The notes beneath the pieces were generated by a model, which saw only the letters and a list, made by a program, of their open reading frames with translations, was not told the origin of the DNA and made no database searches. DNA of 64,000 nt from a virus: the IMG/VR virus record IMGVR_UViG_3300028837_002886, positions 1-64,000 of that record; one strand, given 5' to 3'. Both the position numbers and the translations under genes were made by a program. Of the stretch, positions 30,301 to 38,602 are shown piece after piece. How positions within the stretch are numbered: the first letter of the stretch is position 1; each line of letters starts with the position of its first letter.

Positions 30301-31203
30301 GGCTAAGTGTTGAAGCTCTGGAATAGTCTCTTCTGTTTTAGCCAGATGTTCTACTTCTTCAACCGTCTGCTCTGTTTTCGCTTCATGTTCCGGCGTATAA
30401 ATGTCTACGAAGTCTTTTGTTAGATGCTCGTAAACGATAACATCCACTTGATCCTTGAATTGATGCGGTCTATCCTCCACATCAAGATCTTCCTTGAACT
30501 TATGTTCATCGGCTTCGGCTATCTCAACTATGGATTTTTCGTCGCCATCAGGGGACACTATTTCTATTTCTGTTTTTTCTTCACCTTCTGCAGCAGGAGC
30601 TATTTCTAATTCAGTCTTGTTGAGGTTGGCATCTGCCGTGATTGTAAGATCTGATTTTTGCTGCTCTCTTAATACATCTATTACCTCTTCCTGCTTCACC
30701 GTTCTGTCTACTACGTCAGAAAGCTGCTGCTCCGATTTGGCGCCGCGGACAACATCTTCTTCTTCTATGCTGGTCTCTGTTTTGGCGGCGTCACTTGCGG
30801 CCATGTTGATATTTCTTAGTTGTTTCCATATATAGTCGCCTGAAATGTTTGTCTCTATCTCTTCTTTTTTGGAACGCTCAGCGGCTTCGGCCACATTGAC
30901 CGTTTCTTTCTGCTCGCCTTCGGAAGCCGGTATTATTTCCTGTTCTTCTTTATTGGTTGCTTCTGGAGGTGTTACCTCTATTTCGGTTTTGCCCTCTCCC
31001 GGCGTTATAACTATGTCTTCCTGTTCCTTTTTGGTTTGTGGGCCCGCTTCACTGATGTTTTGGTCTTCTTTGATATCGCGATCGGTCGGTATACTTACAA
31101 TCTGTTCTTCTTTGCGCGCGTCTTCCGATCGATCTACTCCATCAACCGAGTAACCATAACTACCGAGATCTGGAGGAGTTGTGAGATCGTTTTCATCAGG
31201 CAT
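27328..31203 (-). CDS. 1291-aa tail protein with acidic repeat region and tail-tube/baseplate-cap-like C-terminus
   Basis: The first 340 or so residues are made of short repeats, about 14-16 residues each, in which a Lys-Glu/Thr-Glu pair is followed by an Ile/Val strand (KTEIEVTPPEA, KEEQEIIPASEGE, EKTEIEIVSPDGD). A less regular acidic, proline-rich segment follows to about 850. The last 350 residues look like a folded domain with FQFTPEITGDSKSASWAPLQ, then LYTYTGSENRTLSMNLTY, which recalls proteins joining the tail tube to the baseplate. It is encoded right after the tape measure. The C-terminal assignment is tentative; the repeat region is unlike anything I know in this position. Confidence 0.72.
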   Translation of the reverse strand: MPDENDLTTPPDLGSYGYSVDGVDRSEDARKEEQIVSIPTDRDIKEDQNISEAGPQTKKEQEDIVITPGEGKTEIEVTPPEATNKEEQEIIPASEGEQKETVNVAEAAERSKKEEIETNISGDYIWKQLRNINMAASDAAKTETSIEEEDVVRGAKSEQQLSDVVDRTVKQEEVIDVLREQQKSDLTITADANLNKTELEIAPAAEGEEKTEIEIVSPDGDEKSIVEIAEADEHKFKEDLDVEDRPHQFKDQVDVIVYEHLTKDFVDIYTPEHEAKTEQTVEEVEHLAKTEETIPELQHLAKELQEILPSELQTNKEDQEINWDDVIENIKNVVANQKIIDIEQFSRDKIQELYGDKPLGEIYNKNAKTEENVITISRGDLEADLNYIRNNPAQDSSSVKPLSAQEVMAALVAEVAAHVSKEELNIADAEFELPPGTDTYLTDVFHQTDKGIKAETLEQLFTNIRVQVDNREEQGYSTIISPDNFSEAVTIEGPAVSSNERIPSVTVGSPAKSDNELEYTFTAREAQKEEIEAVIPGVQEQGPADQIRPKPESPSGRVNVTGVTSGGGLRDTFNTFDAADASLIKTEAQTPNYTFKPLDTPLAGTNKPGTQEDGGMMIGAHNAKLDQVEPLEQIDRTVHEEKITPGQNENGLTDRGMLPDASVVKGTEGDPKIELDITRNTDVDPAINPYSKNLTGLTEESMLTDASQIKDSPNYDTLVENVDAEGNEKVFSAFAKDPDEHSPLDVDLDVSMAAYAGATKGTQDAPRIPVDVLTVNEDPDRDFTKDAPEYPFDPSGFVTPAPTILPGESVPLETFPKGTLTKDSGDNQVIITYLDDRSYDERRNAAGYVRTYRAEAGMGFEKKLPLDLHLTNIPGFRTTAEAAGSLGVNPRNLNNIPEEVRIAYGGPFTIGQNLPYYDMYFSLNKLSRPVGPRGAMADWAKTGIKNLFKPGDSQGQNAEPGKVPKTSEANLDKVKPRVLTIGGKSLRGYGYLEVFSKGNIKDAEGNPMNIAEEAGDQDHIYKGRKKYTPWGSGAVGYGGQEPLNIPARLPFQFTPEITGDSKSASWAPLQILGRSNSLYTYTGSENRTLSMNLTYAVLEPAPVSDSAKRIDLASTTIADLARSAIDKDILSSGAKTLERYLANDYQGMEDLQGWDENTVYWILNTIRGLVVPQYHREDATAPAVVRLVYGNYFKKRVSLRDKNGEYVQKTDIDPLFIINQVAVTFEGQINQETKRYQIVKIALSMIEVDEDIFTFEGMADLSGYLPYKQQLQNPSLKQSVLDKIGGIGGLF

Positions 31204-31214
31204 TTTATTACCTC

Positions 31215-34200
31215 TTACGAGCGTTTAACGAGTTCTGGCAAGTTGTTCTCAAGCACGATAACCATCCTTGATGTATCCTGTGCTATGTCCGCCATTAAGT
31301 TTGCCGCAACTCTCATCGCTTCTGTTGATTGCTCTGTTAATTTAGCATTCCTGTCCATTCTGCTGACCATCTTTTCAGCAGTTTCTTGTTCTATCTGTTT
31401 CGCCGATTCGGCGGTCATTGTTTGTTTTTCTACTTGAGCTGCATAGTCAGTAGCTTTAACTCTTGTTTCTCCAGCCTTCCAAGGACGGTCGCCTTGATCC
31501 GGCAGATCTAATCCTGGTGGCTCGTAGCCGTACCCTTCTGCTGCGGCCCCTTCTACGTCGAAGCTCCAATCGAGACCCTTTAATAAATCCGCCAAAAAGC
31601 CTTTTCTTTCTTCAGATGCTTTGGCCGCCGCTTTAGCCGCGGCTTTCTCTCTCTTAGGAAGCTTGTCTATTATGTCGCTGATCCAGCCAAATGCTCGCTC
31701 CATGACTTTTGCGATACCTTCTATGGCCGCGGAGATTATCCTCACGATTATGACAACTAGATTAAGTGCATATTTAATCAACGGCCCGAAAACGTGCATT
31801 AGCATTTCTGCCATTTTTATGCCGAGATCGAATAACGGCATCATGGCATCCAATGCTGGTATTAGAGCATCTATAAGAGCTTCTAGAATAGGACCTAGCA
31901 TTTCAAATACCATGGCTACTATATTGGCTGCCATTTCAAAAGCTGGGGCGAGTTCAAACAGCAGCTCACCGATAATATCACCAATCTTAGCGGCGATTTT
32001 CGCTATAACATCAAATATCGGTTCTAATGCTTTTATAATTCTCATTATAGCAGGTAATATGGCGTTTATGATATTCACAACAGCTTTGATAATCTTAGTC
32101 AAAGGTCCCTTAAGTTGAGCCAGCATATTGGAAATTATTTTCCCGAATGTTTTAAATATTTGCGCCAATACTTTACCAAGCGGAGCAATTACCGGGATTA
32201 GTTCGTCTATTAGGTCTGTAAACAGTTCCGCAATAGGTGTTATGATTCGGCTGACAAAACTCAATACGGCCGAAATCGCGGGGCTCAATGCTTCGATTAT
32301 TTTCATTACGGCGCTTAGTATTGGCGGTACGACAGTCATGAAGGCGTCTATAAGAGTGGTTAGTATCTGTTCTACGATTGGCATAAACCCCATGGCCATG
32401 TCTACGATTTGCTCCACTATTTTTACTATTTTAGAGAAAATAGATTCCTCGGCACCAGCAAAAAACAAATCTGTCAAGCGTTTAATCATTTCAAATATCG
32501 GAGGAATAATTTTGGAAACACTTTGCATAGCTTGGCCGATATAAACAGCCAACTCTTTTACATAAGGAGCCATGTCTTTGAGGAGTTTGTTAACATGCAC
32601 CATTATTTCGCGGATAACCTCTAATATCGGCTGAAGTGTTTCCATGAACAGTAGGGCCATTCTGTTTTTGGCCTGTTCGAACTGTTCCTTCAATTGTTTT
32701 TGTTGTCGTTCTCTTTGTTTTGCCAAAACATCTTCTTGTGCCTCGCCAGCACGACCCATTAACTTGTTGACTTCACCCGCTTGGTCTGCGGTGAGGCTCG
32801 CGAGCTGCTGGGCCATGCCGTAAGACATATTCATTGTTTTGGCGTAGGCTCTACCTGCTATTGGACCCATCGCCACAATCCGCTTGGATAGTGAAACGAA
32901 CTTGGCCGCCATATCTTCTGGTATTTCACCTGCGCCCTGCATGATAGCAGTTGCGTCTGTGACGCTCATGCCTAACTGAGAATATAACGCTATGTTTTGT
33001 TCGAGGGATTCAGGGTCAAACAGGTCTTTAACTTTGGCTGCGGCCGCATCGGCCTCCAGGCCTACTTGAATAAATGTTGCTGCCAATCTTGTTGTTTCTC
33101 TTGAATATTGTTGTATCTGACGCTGGGTAGCGCCCATTGATTTCAATCTACGTGTTGATTCTGTTATGTTCTGTGCCAGAGCCTGTGTTTCGGCTGCTGA
33201 CAATCCTAATGTTTGCTGTAAGGAGGCAAACTGATTCAACATGCCTCTGATTTCAGTTTGGCTCAAGCGACCTACGTGTTGTAGTGTTCCTACCAACTGG
33301 CTCGTTTGTTCAAAGCTCATTCCAAGGCCCTTGGCTGCTTCCCAAGATAGGTCAGCTAAACCCTTGAGATCTTCAACAGGAATGTGCATGGCGGCCAGTC
33401 CTTGATAGACAGCAGCCATATCTTGAACTGCAGCACCAGCCTCCATGGCTGAGTTCTTAATATCTGTCATTAATCTATTGCTGGTTTTTCGAAAAGCTTC
33501 GGCAGACTCAACACCACCAGTCATTGTTCGCGCAATATCGTTAACGGCGGCATCTAAGTCCATGGCTCCTTGTATGGCAGTTACGAACGAAAGTCCACCT
33601 AGTATACCTACAAACCATTTCATCAATTTGATGACTGGAGCCAGTGGTCCCATTATAGCTGTCCACATCACCTTGGCCATTTTGTGCGCGGCTTTGAATG
33701 AAGACGCCATAGTTCTTCCCATAATGACAGCAGATCGACCGGCAATCTTAAAGGCGGTTCCCAGGCCTCTTATTGCGAGGCCAAGTGTACCACCTTCTTC
33801 TCCGGCAGATTTTAATCTTTTCTGGAGGCGTTTGAATACATTTTCAGATTCGTGTTCCATATTGGTAAGAGCGGTTTGTGCCAAATCGGCGGCTCTGGCG
33901 CCCTCTTTTAGTACTTCTTGTTGAGTGCCGAATACCTTGTTGACTGTCAGCCCCACTTTATCGACCAGGTCGCCAAAGGGACCAAGAGTTTTGCGACTGT
34001 CTTCTTGCGCTTTGTTGAAATCTTCAGCTATATCTCTACGCACCTCTTCCATTTTAATTTCTTTCTGTAATACTTCGGCGCGCTCTTCTGCATCCTTCAT
34101 CTGCTGGTCGGCCATTTCCACGGTTTTTTCGCTAAGCTCATCTGTTTTGTCGATGGCCGTGGTCAGAGCGTCGGCCGTGACGCCGTGCACTTGTTGAAAT

Positions 34201-34433
34201 ATCGATACTAATTTCTTAACTTCTACAGTAAGCCCTTGTATGCCCGAAGCCAACTGAATGCTCAAAACATCACCTAAACTAACGCCCCACTTTTTGGTCG
34301 AGTCTTCGATAATACTCAATTGACTTCTGATTTGACCACCAACAGCCTGGAACATTCGGCCCAGTTCTGTAAGATTGCTTTCTACATTAAGCATGAAATC
34401 CAAGTTGGTTGTCATCGTGTCGCCTGCGGGCAT
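31215..34433 (-). CDS. Tail tape measure protein
   Basis: 1072 residues, largely helical. The N-terminal half is Gln/Glu/Lys-rich coiled coil. A hydrophobic stretch lies around residues 265-290 (MKWFVGILGGLSFVTAIQG). The middle carries a TMP-type core (MAAVYQGLAAMHIPVEDLKG, then GMSFEQTSQLVGTLQHVG). About 600-950 is a very long Ile/Ala/Met-rich amphipathic region (LEPIFDVIAKIAAKIGDIIG). This composition, the length and the location between hub and tube-proximal genes are typical of tape measures, whose length sets tail length. AGGAG precedes the ATG. Confidence 0.9.
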   Translation of the reverse strand: MPAGDTMTTNLDFMLNVESNLTELGRMFQAVGGQIRSQLSIIEDSTKKWGVSLGDVLSIQLASGIQGLTVEVKKLVSIFQQVHGVTADALTTAIDKTDELSEKTVEMADQQMKDAEERAEVLQKEIKMEEVRRDIAEDFNKAQEDSRKTLGPFGDLVDKVGLTVNKVFGTQQEVLKEGARAADLAQTALTNMEHESENVFKRLQKRLKSAGEEGGTLGLAIRGLGTAFKIAGRSAVIMGRTMASSFKAAHKMAKVMWTAIMGPLAPVIKLMKWFVGILGGLSFVTAIQGAMDLDAAVNDIARTMTGGVESAEAFRKTSNRLMTDIKNSAMEAGAAVQDMAAVYQGLAAMHIPVEDLKGLADLSWEAAKGLGMSFEQTSQLVGTLQHVGRLSQTEIRGMLNQFASLQQTLGLSAAETQALAQNITESTRRLKSMGATQRQIQQYSRETTRLAATFIQVGLEADAAAAKVKDLFDPESLEQNIALYSQLGMSVTDATAIMQGAGEIPEDMAAKFVSLSKRIVAMGPIAGRAYAKTMNMSYGMAQQLASLTADQAGEVNKLMGRAGEAQEDVLAKQRERQQKQLKEQFEQAKNRMALLFMETLQPILEVIREIMVHVNKLLKDMAPYVKELAVYIGQAMQSVSKIIPPIFEMIKRLTDLFFAGAEESIFSKIVKIVEQIVDMAMGFMPIVEQILTTLIDAFMTVVPPILSAVMKIIEALSPAISAVLSFVSRIITPIAELFTDLIDELIPVIAPLGKVLAQIFKTFGKIISNMLAQLKGPLTKIIKAVVNIINAILPAIMRIIKALEPIFDVIAKIAAKIGDIIGELLFELAPAFEMAANIVAMVFEMLGPILEALIDALIPALDAMMPLFDLGIKMAEMLMHVFGPLIKYALNLVVIIVRIISAAIEGIAKVMERAFGWISDIIDKLPKREKAAAKAAAKASEERKGFLADLLKGLDWSFDVEGAAAEGYGYEPPGLDLPDQGDRPWKAGETRVKATDYAAQVEKQTMTAESAKQIEQETAEKMVSRMDRNAKLTEQSTEAMRVAANLMADIAQDTSRMVIVLENNLPELVKRS

Positions 34434-34437
34434 CTAC

Positions 34438-36477
34438 TTACTCCTGTTGTTCCAGTGACGTTTTCATCGCTTCCTCTTGGGCATCCCTTGCGGTCATCAA
34501 CGTCATTGAGGTTGTATATCCGGCTCTGGTTATATTGTGCGTCACATCAGCCGGTACAAATAAATAATAGTTGGTTAGTAATGACGGTTTTCCATCCGGC
34601 CTATGCACAATAACCCTCACTCTTTCTGTGTTAAAATCTACATGTGTTCCATCAAGAAATGGATCTCCCAAAATAGTTAATCTAAGTGTAAGAACCATGT
34701 CTTCATTTATATTAATCATCAAGCGCTCAAGCAGCCATTGATCTCTCTGCGCTTTTTCATCCAAGTCTAATCCATCTGCGCTTTGGGTGTTGAGTGGAAT
34801 TGGGAGAAACTCGCTGTGATTCTTGATATATGTGTTCCATTCTTGCTCTATTTGTTTTTCTCCTTCAACTTGCCGCTGTCTAACCTCTGCGTTCTCGGAA
34901 TCTCTTTTATTGATGGACTGTTGAACCTGATTGTCTATAGCCGCATACTCTTCCCTTAAATCTCCAGTTGTCTTTGGTCTTGTTTCGCCGGTTTCAGCAT
35001 CCACAATGGTGTCGGTTTCGATTTCTCTTAATATATAATTGCCTTGATCATCCTTGACTATATGACCATTGTCGTCTTTAACGGCATATTTGTCAAGAAA
35101 TTTATTCATAGGCGCATATAAATCATCGTATCCTTTTTCATTTTGATTTATTTTAGCCTGTGCCGCCTGGAGTCTCATCACAGAATCCGGGTCCTCACCC
35201 TGTTCTGTTATGTGTCTTTCCTTTTGGTGCTGCGTTTGTACTTCAGAATTAAGAGTGCTTAATGAAACAAGGCCTTCGGATTTACTAGGATCAAATCTTA
35301 CCACATGTTCGGCAATATTACCATTGTCATCTAATGTAAAGCCCATGAAACTCAGGCTTGCATAACCCAAGAAATAACCCTCTGGTATATTGGCCTCCAA
35401 GCTCTGTATTACAGATGTTGGGGTATTGCGCCACTCGTAAATCCTGGCTACTTTTGTTCGTTTCTCGAGAGGCGGCTTTAATATCCACTTTTTGACGAGA
35501 CCATATTTCTCAAAATATTTATCCTCAGGGCGATATGTCGTTATCTCTATTGTGGTTATTTTCGCTTTACGGGTATCTGTATCCTCCAATTGGAGACTTA
35601 GTGCTTTGTTGATAAACGACATCAGTGTTGTTTCACTTTTGCGAAATTGATTAGTATATCCTTTGAAATCCGAGACAGTCATGCTTCTGTTGAACTCTTC
35701 TGGTATATAATAATGAACTTCGTTCTGAAGGCTAAATCTTTTAAGCATAGCTATAACGAATTCCTGCAAGGTGCCGTTATCTTTTTCCGCCCCAGTATTT
35801 GGATCTACAGGCTTAACGACGTCGGTTCTCGTGCCCAGTTTGGTAATATCAAAAAAATATTGGCTGTTGCCAATCATATCAAGGCTTATATCTAGCCATG
35901 TGGCTCGAATGTTATATTTGAAACCTATAAGAATCATGGTAATCCAGTCGCTGGATATGGGTTGACTAACGCCTTCCCAGCCCCATCTTATTTTAGCAAA
36001 ACCTGGAGCCACAAACGGTTCGCCCTCAGCTTGCCAGTAACCTTGTTGTCTTTTTAATATGGTCTCATTGTATAGCGCGAGAGCTGTTAAAGCAAACCTT
36101 TCGATATATGTGAATTCTTGATCCGAAATAGTCAAGCTGCATTTTGGATAAGGATATGTGCTTACTGAAAAGTTAGTAACGAAATTATATGGTATTCTAA
36201 ACAAATTCTGGCTGTATGTGAGTTCATCTGCGCTAGCGTCTGACAAAAATTTAATTTCTATAAACGGCTTAAAAGGATATGTAGGTCTTAGGTATTCCCC
36301 AGTGTTTGGGTCTTGCCAGAATTGAGCTACGCGTTTATCGTTAGGATCGAATGCGTTTTGTCGCGCGATTTGATCCTTGCTTTTCTCTTCAAGGCTCTTC
36401 AGTTTCTTTGCGGTAGATGTTTCGTATACTTTTTCCTTGGCTTTCTGGTATTGGTCTGAAGTGAACTTGATAGCCAT
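34438..36477 (-). CDS. Baseplate hub-like protein (gp27/gpD type, tentative)
   Basis: 679 residues. Beta-rich with segments such as YPYPKCSLTISDQEFTYIER and DWITMILIGFKYNIRATWLD, then a charged coiled-coil insert at about 430-570, then a second beta region (VLTLRLTILGDPFLDGTHVD). Two beta domains flanking inserts, located directly upstream of the tape measure, fit a hub or tail-proximal protein. I do not see a diagnostic motif, so the gp27/gpD assignment rests on architecture and order. Confidence 0.6.
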   Translation of the reverse strand: MAIKFTSDQYQKAKEKVYETSTAKKLKSLEEKSKDQIARQNAFDPNDKRVAQFWQDPNTGEYLRPTYPFKPFIEIKFLSDASADELTYSQNLFRIPYNFVTNFSVSTYPYPKCSLTISDQEFTYIERFALTALALYNETILKRQQGYWQAEGEPFVAPGFAKIRWGWEGVSQPISSDWITMILIGFKYNIRATWLDISLDMIGNSQYFFDITKLGTRTDVVKPVDPNTGAEKDNGTLQEFVIAMLKRFSLQNEVHYYIPEEFNRSMTVSDFKGYTNQFRKSETTLMSFINKALSLQLEDTDTRKAKITTIEITTYRPEDKYFEKYGLVKKWILKPPLEKRTKVARIYEWRNTPTSVIQSLEANIPEGYFLGYASLSFMGFTLDDNGNIAEHVVRFDPSKSEGLVSLSTLNSEVQTQHQKERHITEQGEDPDSVMRLQAAQAKINQNEKGYDDLYAPMNKFLDKYAVKDDNGHIVKDDQGNYILREIETDTIVDAETGETRPKTTGDLREEYAAIDNQVQQSINKRDSENAEVRQRQVEGEKQIEQEWNTYIKNHSEFLPIPLNTQSADGLDLDEKAQRDQWLLERLMININEDMVLTLRLTILGDPFLDGTHVDFNTERVRVIVHRPDGKPSLLTNYYLFVPADVTHNITRAGYTTSMTLMTARDAQEEAMKTSLEQQE

Positions 36478-36533
36478 AGTGTTATATCCTCACCTATTAT
36501 CTTCAAGCGAGAGAAAAAATCATCGTAGTTTTG

Positions 36534-37148
36534 TTATACTTCTGGCATTGGAGGAGGAGTTAATGATGGTGGCTCATACTGCGTTCTTTGTGCAAACGGA
36601 GCCCCAGGAGTGGGATTGTACTGAGTCCTTCTGGAGGTGTCGACGATATTCTGTGCCATGGCTTTGGTGTCGGCTGGCGTCTTGACTGCAGGGTTATAAA
36701 TTGTTTGATTGATTTTTCTTATCCAAGGCTCCGCGATGGACTGATTGGCATGAGGCTCTGGAACATTTGACATTCCTGAACTGACCAATCTACCCCTAAG
36801 GTTTTTGGTAAAATAACGGCGAAAGCTTAATCTTGGGATAGCTGGATAAGTTTTCTTTAGCAATTGATATATCACCAAACCGTTCAATGGAACTCCTGAA
36901 TCCCTTGCTGATATAACCCAATTGGCTAGACTGTATTGCAATGCCCCTAAGTAGTGCGTATTCAATCCGGTAGTGTACATTTGGTCAGAGCTCAATACAA
37001 ATACAGTAGGTCTTGGGTCATGTATAATATAACCTGGTACGCCAGATCTATATGTGCATTGATATATGCGGCCTGGGCTGAATGGAATTACTCCAGATCT
37101 AAAGCTGCGTCTGAAGATTAAACCCATAATGCGCTGCCAAAGTCCCAT
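36534..37148 (-). CDS. Virion-associated protein with HDP-x-P-x-VFVL motif
   Basis: 204 residues. Residues of about 25-80 hold GRIYQCTYRSGVPGYIIHDP followed by RPTVFVL and TGLNTHYLGAL, the same motif layout as the 107-residue protein at 14904-15227. The N-terminus is basic and aromatic. The last 60 residues are Pro/Thr/Gln-rich and probably disordered. I recall such PxVLVL...GxNxxYL proteins from other myophages but not with an established function. The stop of the HNH gene overlaps its start (TAATG). Confidence 0.7.
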   Translation of the reverse strand: MGLWQRIMGLIFRRSFRSGVIPFSPGRIYQCTYRSGVPGYIIHDPRPTVFVLSSDQMYTTGLNTHYLGALQYSLANWVISARDSGVPLNGLVIYQLLKKTYPAIPRLSFRRYFTKNLRGRLVSSGMSNVPEPHANQSIAEPWIRKINQTIYNPAVKTPADTKAMAQNIVDTSRRTQYNPTPGAPFAQRTQYEPPSLTPPPMPEV

Positions 37149-37504
37149 TACTTACGCTCCAACAATAACTTTTGACGCTCATTGTTAATGTATCCCCACG
37201 CGGCTTTGTATATTTGATACCTGTGAGCGCCTTCTTGTAACATCATCCATGCGACCTTTTCTACCTTGGGGTGGCACTTCCGACAAAGAGTAACTAAATT
37301 CAAATCTTCGTTGCTGTGAGATATTTTGAAAGGGATAATATGATGAACGTGAAGACCTTTTTTCTCTTCACATATTTTACACCGGCCACCGTCACGTCTT
37401 ACTATACGGGCTCTTATTTTAGGCCAATCTTTGCCGTACTTCGCTTTGCCGTGAAAGTGTATATTATACTTCTGTCTTAGACTTGGATTTTTCTTCATTT
37501 TCAA
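37148..37504 (-). CDS. HNH nuclease-like protein
   Basis: 118 residues. Zinc-binding HNH layout: C42 and C45 (CKIC), H54-H55 (HVHHIIPF), N65, then C74 and C77-H78 (LCRKCH). In HNH nucleases the second His of the HH pair activates water for phosphodiester cleavage. The small size and basic N-terminus match free-standing HNH proteins, which act in packaging or as homing enzymes in phages. It sits between structural genes rather than beside terminase, so homing is possible. Its 5' end overlaps the PAS gene by 41 bases; no downstream start would keep the domain. Confidence 0.85.
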   Translation of the reverse strand: MKMKKNPSLRQKYNIHFHGKAKYGKDWPKIRARIVRRDGGRCKICEEKKGLHVHHIIPFKISHSNEDLNLVTLCRKCHPKVEKVAWMMLQEGAHRYQIYKAAWGYINNERQKLLLERK

Positions 37505-38027
37505 GTATCAACTTGTATACTTTACCCAGCAGAGCGACGGCTTGTTTCAAGACAAGATCAAGGTCATCGACGATTTTGTAGGTTTCGGGCTCTTTTAGTT
37601 TTATTTTCAACAGTTGAGAATAACCATATATCTGATCCAACAGCGCTTTGATGTTCAAGATCAAGTCAGGGAACAGCTCTGAAATCTTGTTTGGATGTTT
37701 GACGGCCTCTCGTATTTTCTCTAGGTGTTCAGCTTCTATCATCAGAAGGATAACAGACTTTTCCTCGCCTTTGATGAGATATCCTATGTGCAACACCAAT
37801 GCTGTATCGTTGACCATAACGACAACTTGTCCTGTTGCATCTTGCTTGATTATCCCATAATACTCTTTGAGAGAATCATCATCAGGGAAAAAATCAGTGG
37901 CACTATAGTCCTCAGCCGCATTTTTATTCATACCATAATAATCTCGGGCTTTTTTATTGGCCTGGATTATTTTTCCAGCTTCACTTAAAACAACTACCCC
38001 TATTGGTAATCTTCCAAAATGTAGCAT
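37464..38027 (-). CDS. PAS-domain protein with HisKA-like helices but no kinase domain
   Basis: 187 residues. Residues 5-100 read as a PAS domain (PIGVVVLSEAGKIIQANKKA, then five-strand pattern to SVILLMIEAE). Residues 118-176 form two helices resembling a histidine-kinase dimerisation hairpin (LILNIKALLDQIYGYSQLL), but the phospho-accepting His position is not His and no ATPase domain follows. It could bind a small ligand and dimerise with, or mimic, a host sensor kinase; that is inference. The RBS GGAGGA precedes the ATG at good distance, and it is the first gene after the terminator at 38.1 kb, so it probably heads the tail operon. Confidence 0.78.
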   Translation of the reverse strand: MLHFGRLPIGVVVLSEAGKIIQANKKARDYYGMNKNAAEDYSATDFFPDDDSLKEYYGIIKQDATGQVVVMVNDTALVLHIGYLIKGEEKSVILLMIEAEHLEKIREAVKHPNKISELFPDLILNIKALLDQIYGYSQLLKIKLKEPETYKIVDDLDLVLKQAVALLGKVYKLILENEEKSKSKTEV

Positions 38028-38083
38028 AATTTCCTCCCTATGGTCTACAAACTTATCTTAGGTGATTATCATTCTGTATGCGC

Positions 38084-38120
38084 AAAAAAATGTTCCGTGC
38101 GCCTAAACACACGGAACATA
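38084..38120 (-). terminator. Rho-independent terminator
   Basis: On the minus strand, a perfect 10-bp stem (ATGTTCCGTG at 38119-38110 pairing with CACGGAACAT at 38099-38090) with a 10-base loop is followed by a run of seven T's (38090-38084). It lies about 50 bases after the stop of the 38168 gene and ahead of the PAS gene, so it separates the right-hand transcription unit from the tail operon. Confidence 0.9.
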
Positions 38121-38134
38121 AGACAGGAGGAGTT

Positions 38135-38157
38135 TCCCCGACCTACGTACGGCCGGG
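38135..38157 (-). other. Second hairpin just upstream of the terminator
   Basis: On the minus strand, CCCGGCC (38157-38151) can pair with GGTCGGG around a seven-base loop, with one G-U pair. It stands between the stop codon of the 38168 gene and the terminator. It might stabilise the transcript 3' end or be part of a small structured RNA; no T-run follows it, so it is not itself a terminator. Confidence 0.4.
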
Positions 38158-38167
38158 CTAGGAGAAG

Positions 38168-38602
38168 CTATGTGGTTGATAGGTTAAGTATTTTATTTAG
38201 CTTATCTCTTTCTTTTCGCATTCTTTCACCGGCGGATTGCAGCTGCAATTTGAGCATGTTTTTCAACGCAGTAATTGCTTCTTGCATCGCCTTGGTAGAA
38301 CTTTCATCTATCTCACTACTTATATATGTATTGCCACGAAAGACAACCTCCGCCAACCGATCGCCTTCTTCAGAAAAAACTTCGTACACTCTTACGATGT
38401 CTCGACTGCCTTCTGGTCTGTATTGATTTCTTTGGAATCTATATTTACCCACAGCAACAGCCGATTGCGGCTCGGTTTGCTCACTTAAATCTATTAACAG
38501 ATCCACCATTTTTGTCAAACTGCTCCAGGAAACTGCCATTTCGGCGCGCATGCGGGATTCTACACTGATGAGTCTGTTTGTCTCAGCATCCATTATTTCC
38601 AT
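38168..38602 (-). CDS. Hypothetical protein after the methyltransferase
   Basis: The ATG at 38602 (MEIMDAETNRL) has AAGGTG at good spacing; an upstream in-frame ATG at 38665 would give 165 residues but lacks this. The product is 144 residues: a helical start (MAVSWSSLTKMVDLLIDLSE), a beta middle (VRVYEVFSEEGDRLAEVVFR) and a helical end with many Lys/Arg. It overlaps the methyltransferase 3' end by 20 bases. I do not recognise the family. Confidence 0.7.
   Translation of the reverse strand: MEIMDAETNRLISVESRMRAEMAVSWSSLTKMVDLLIDLSEQTEPQSAVAVGKYRFQRNQYRPEGSRDIVRVYEVFSEEGDRLAEVVFRGNTYISSEIDESSTKAMQEAITALKNMLKLQLQSAGERMRKERDKLNKILNLSTT

Noticed and set aside
37148-37504. HNH protein as the packaging-associated nuclease next to terminase
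   Set aside because: No terminase or portal gene lies nearby; the gene sits between a tail-module gene and a PAS gene, so that role is not supported.
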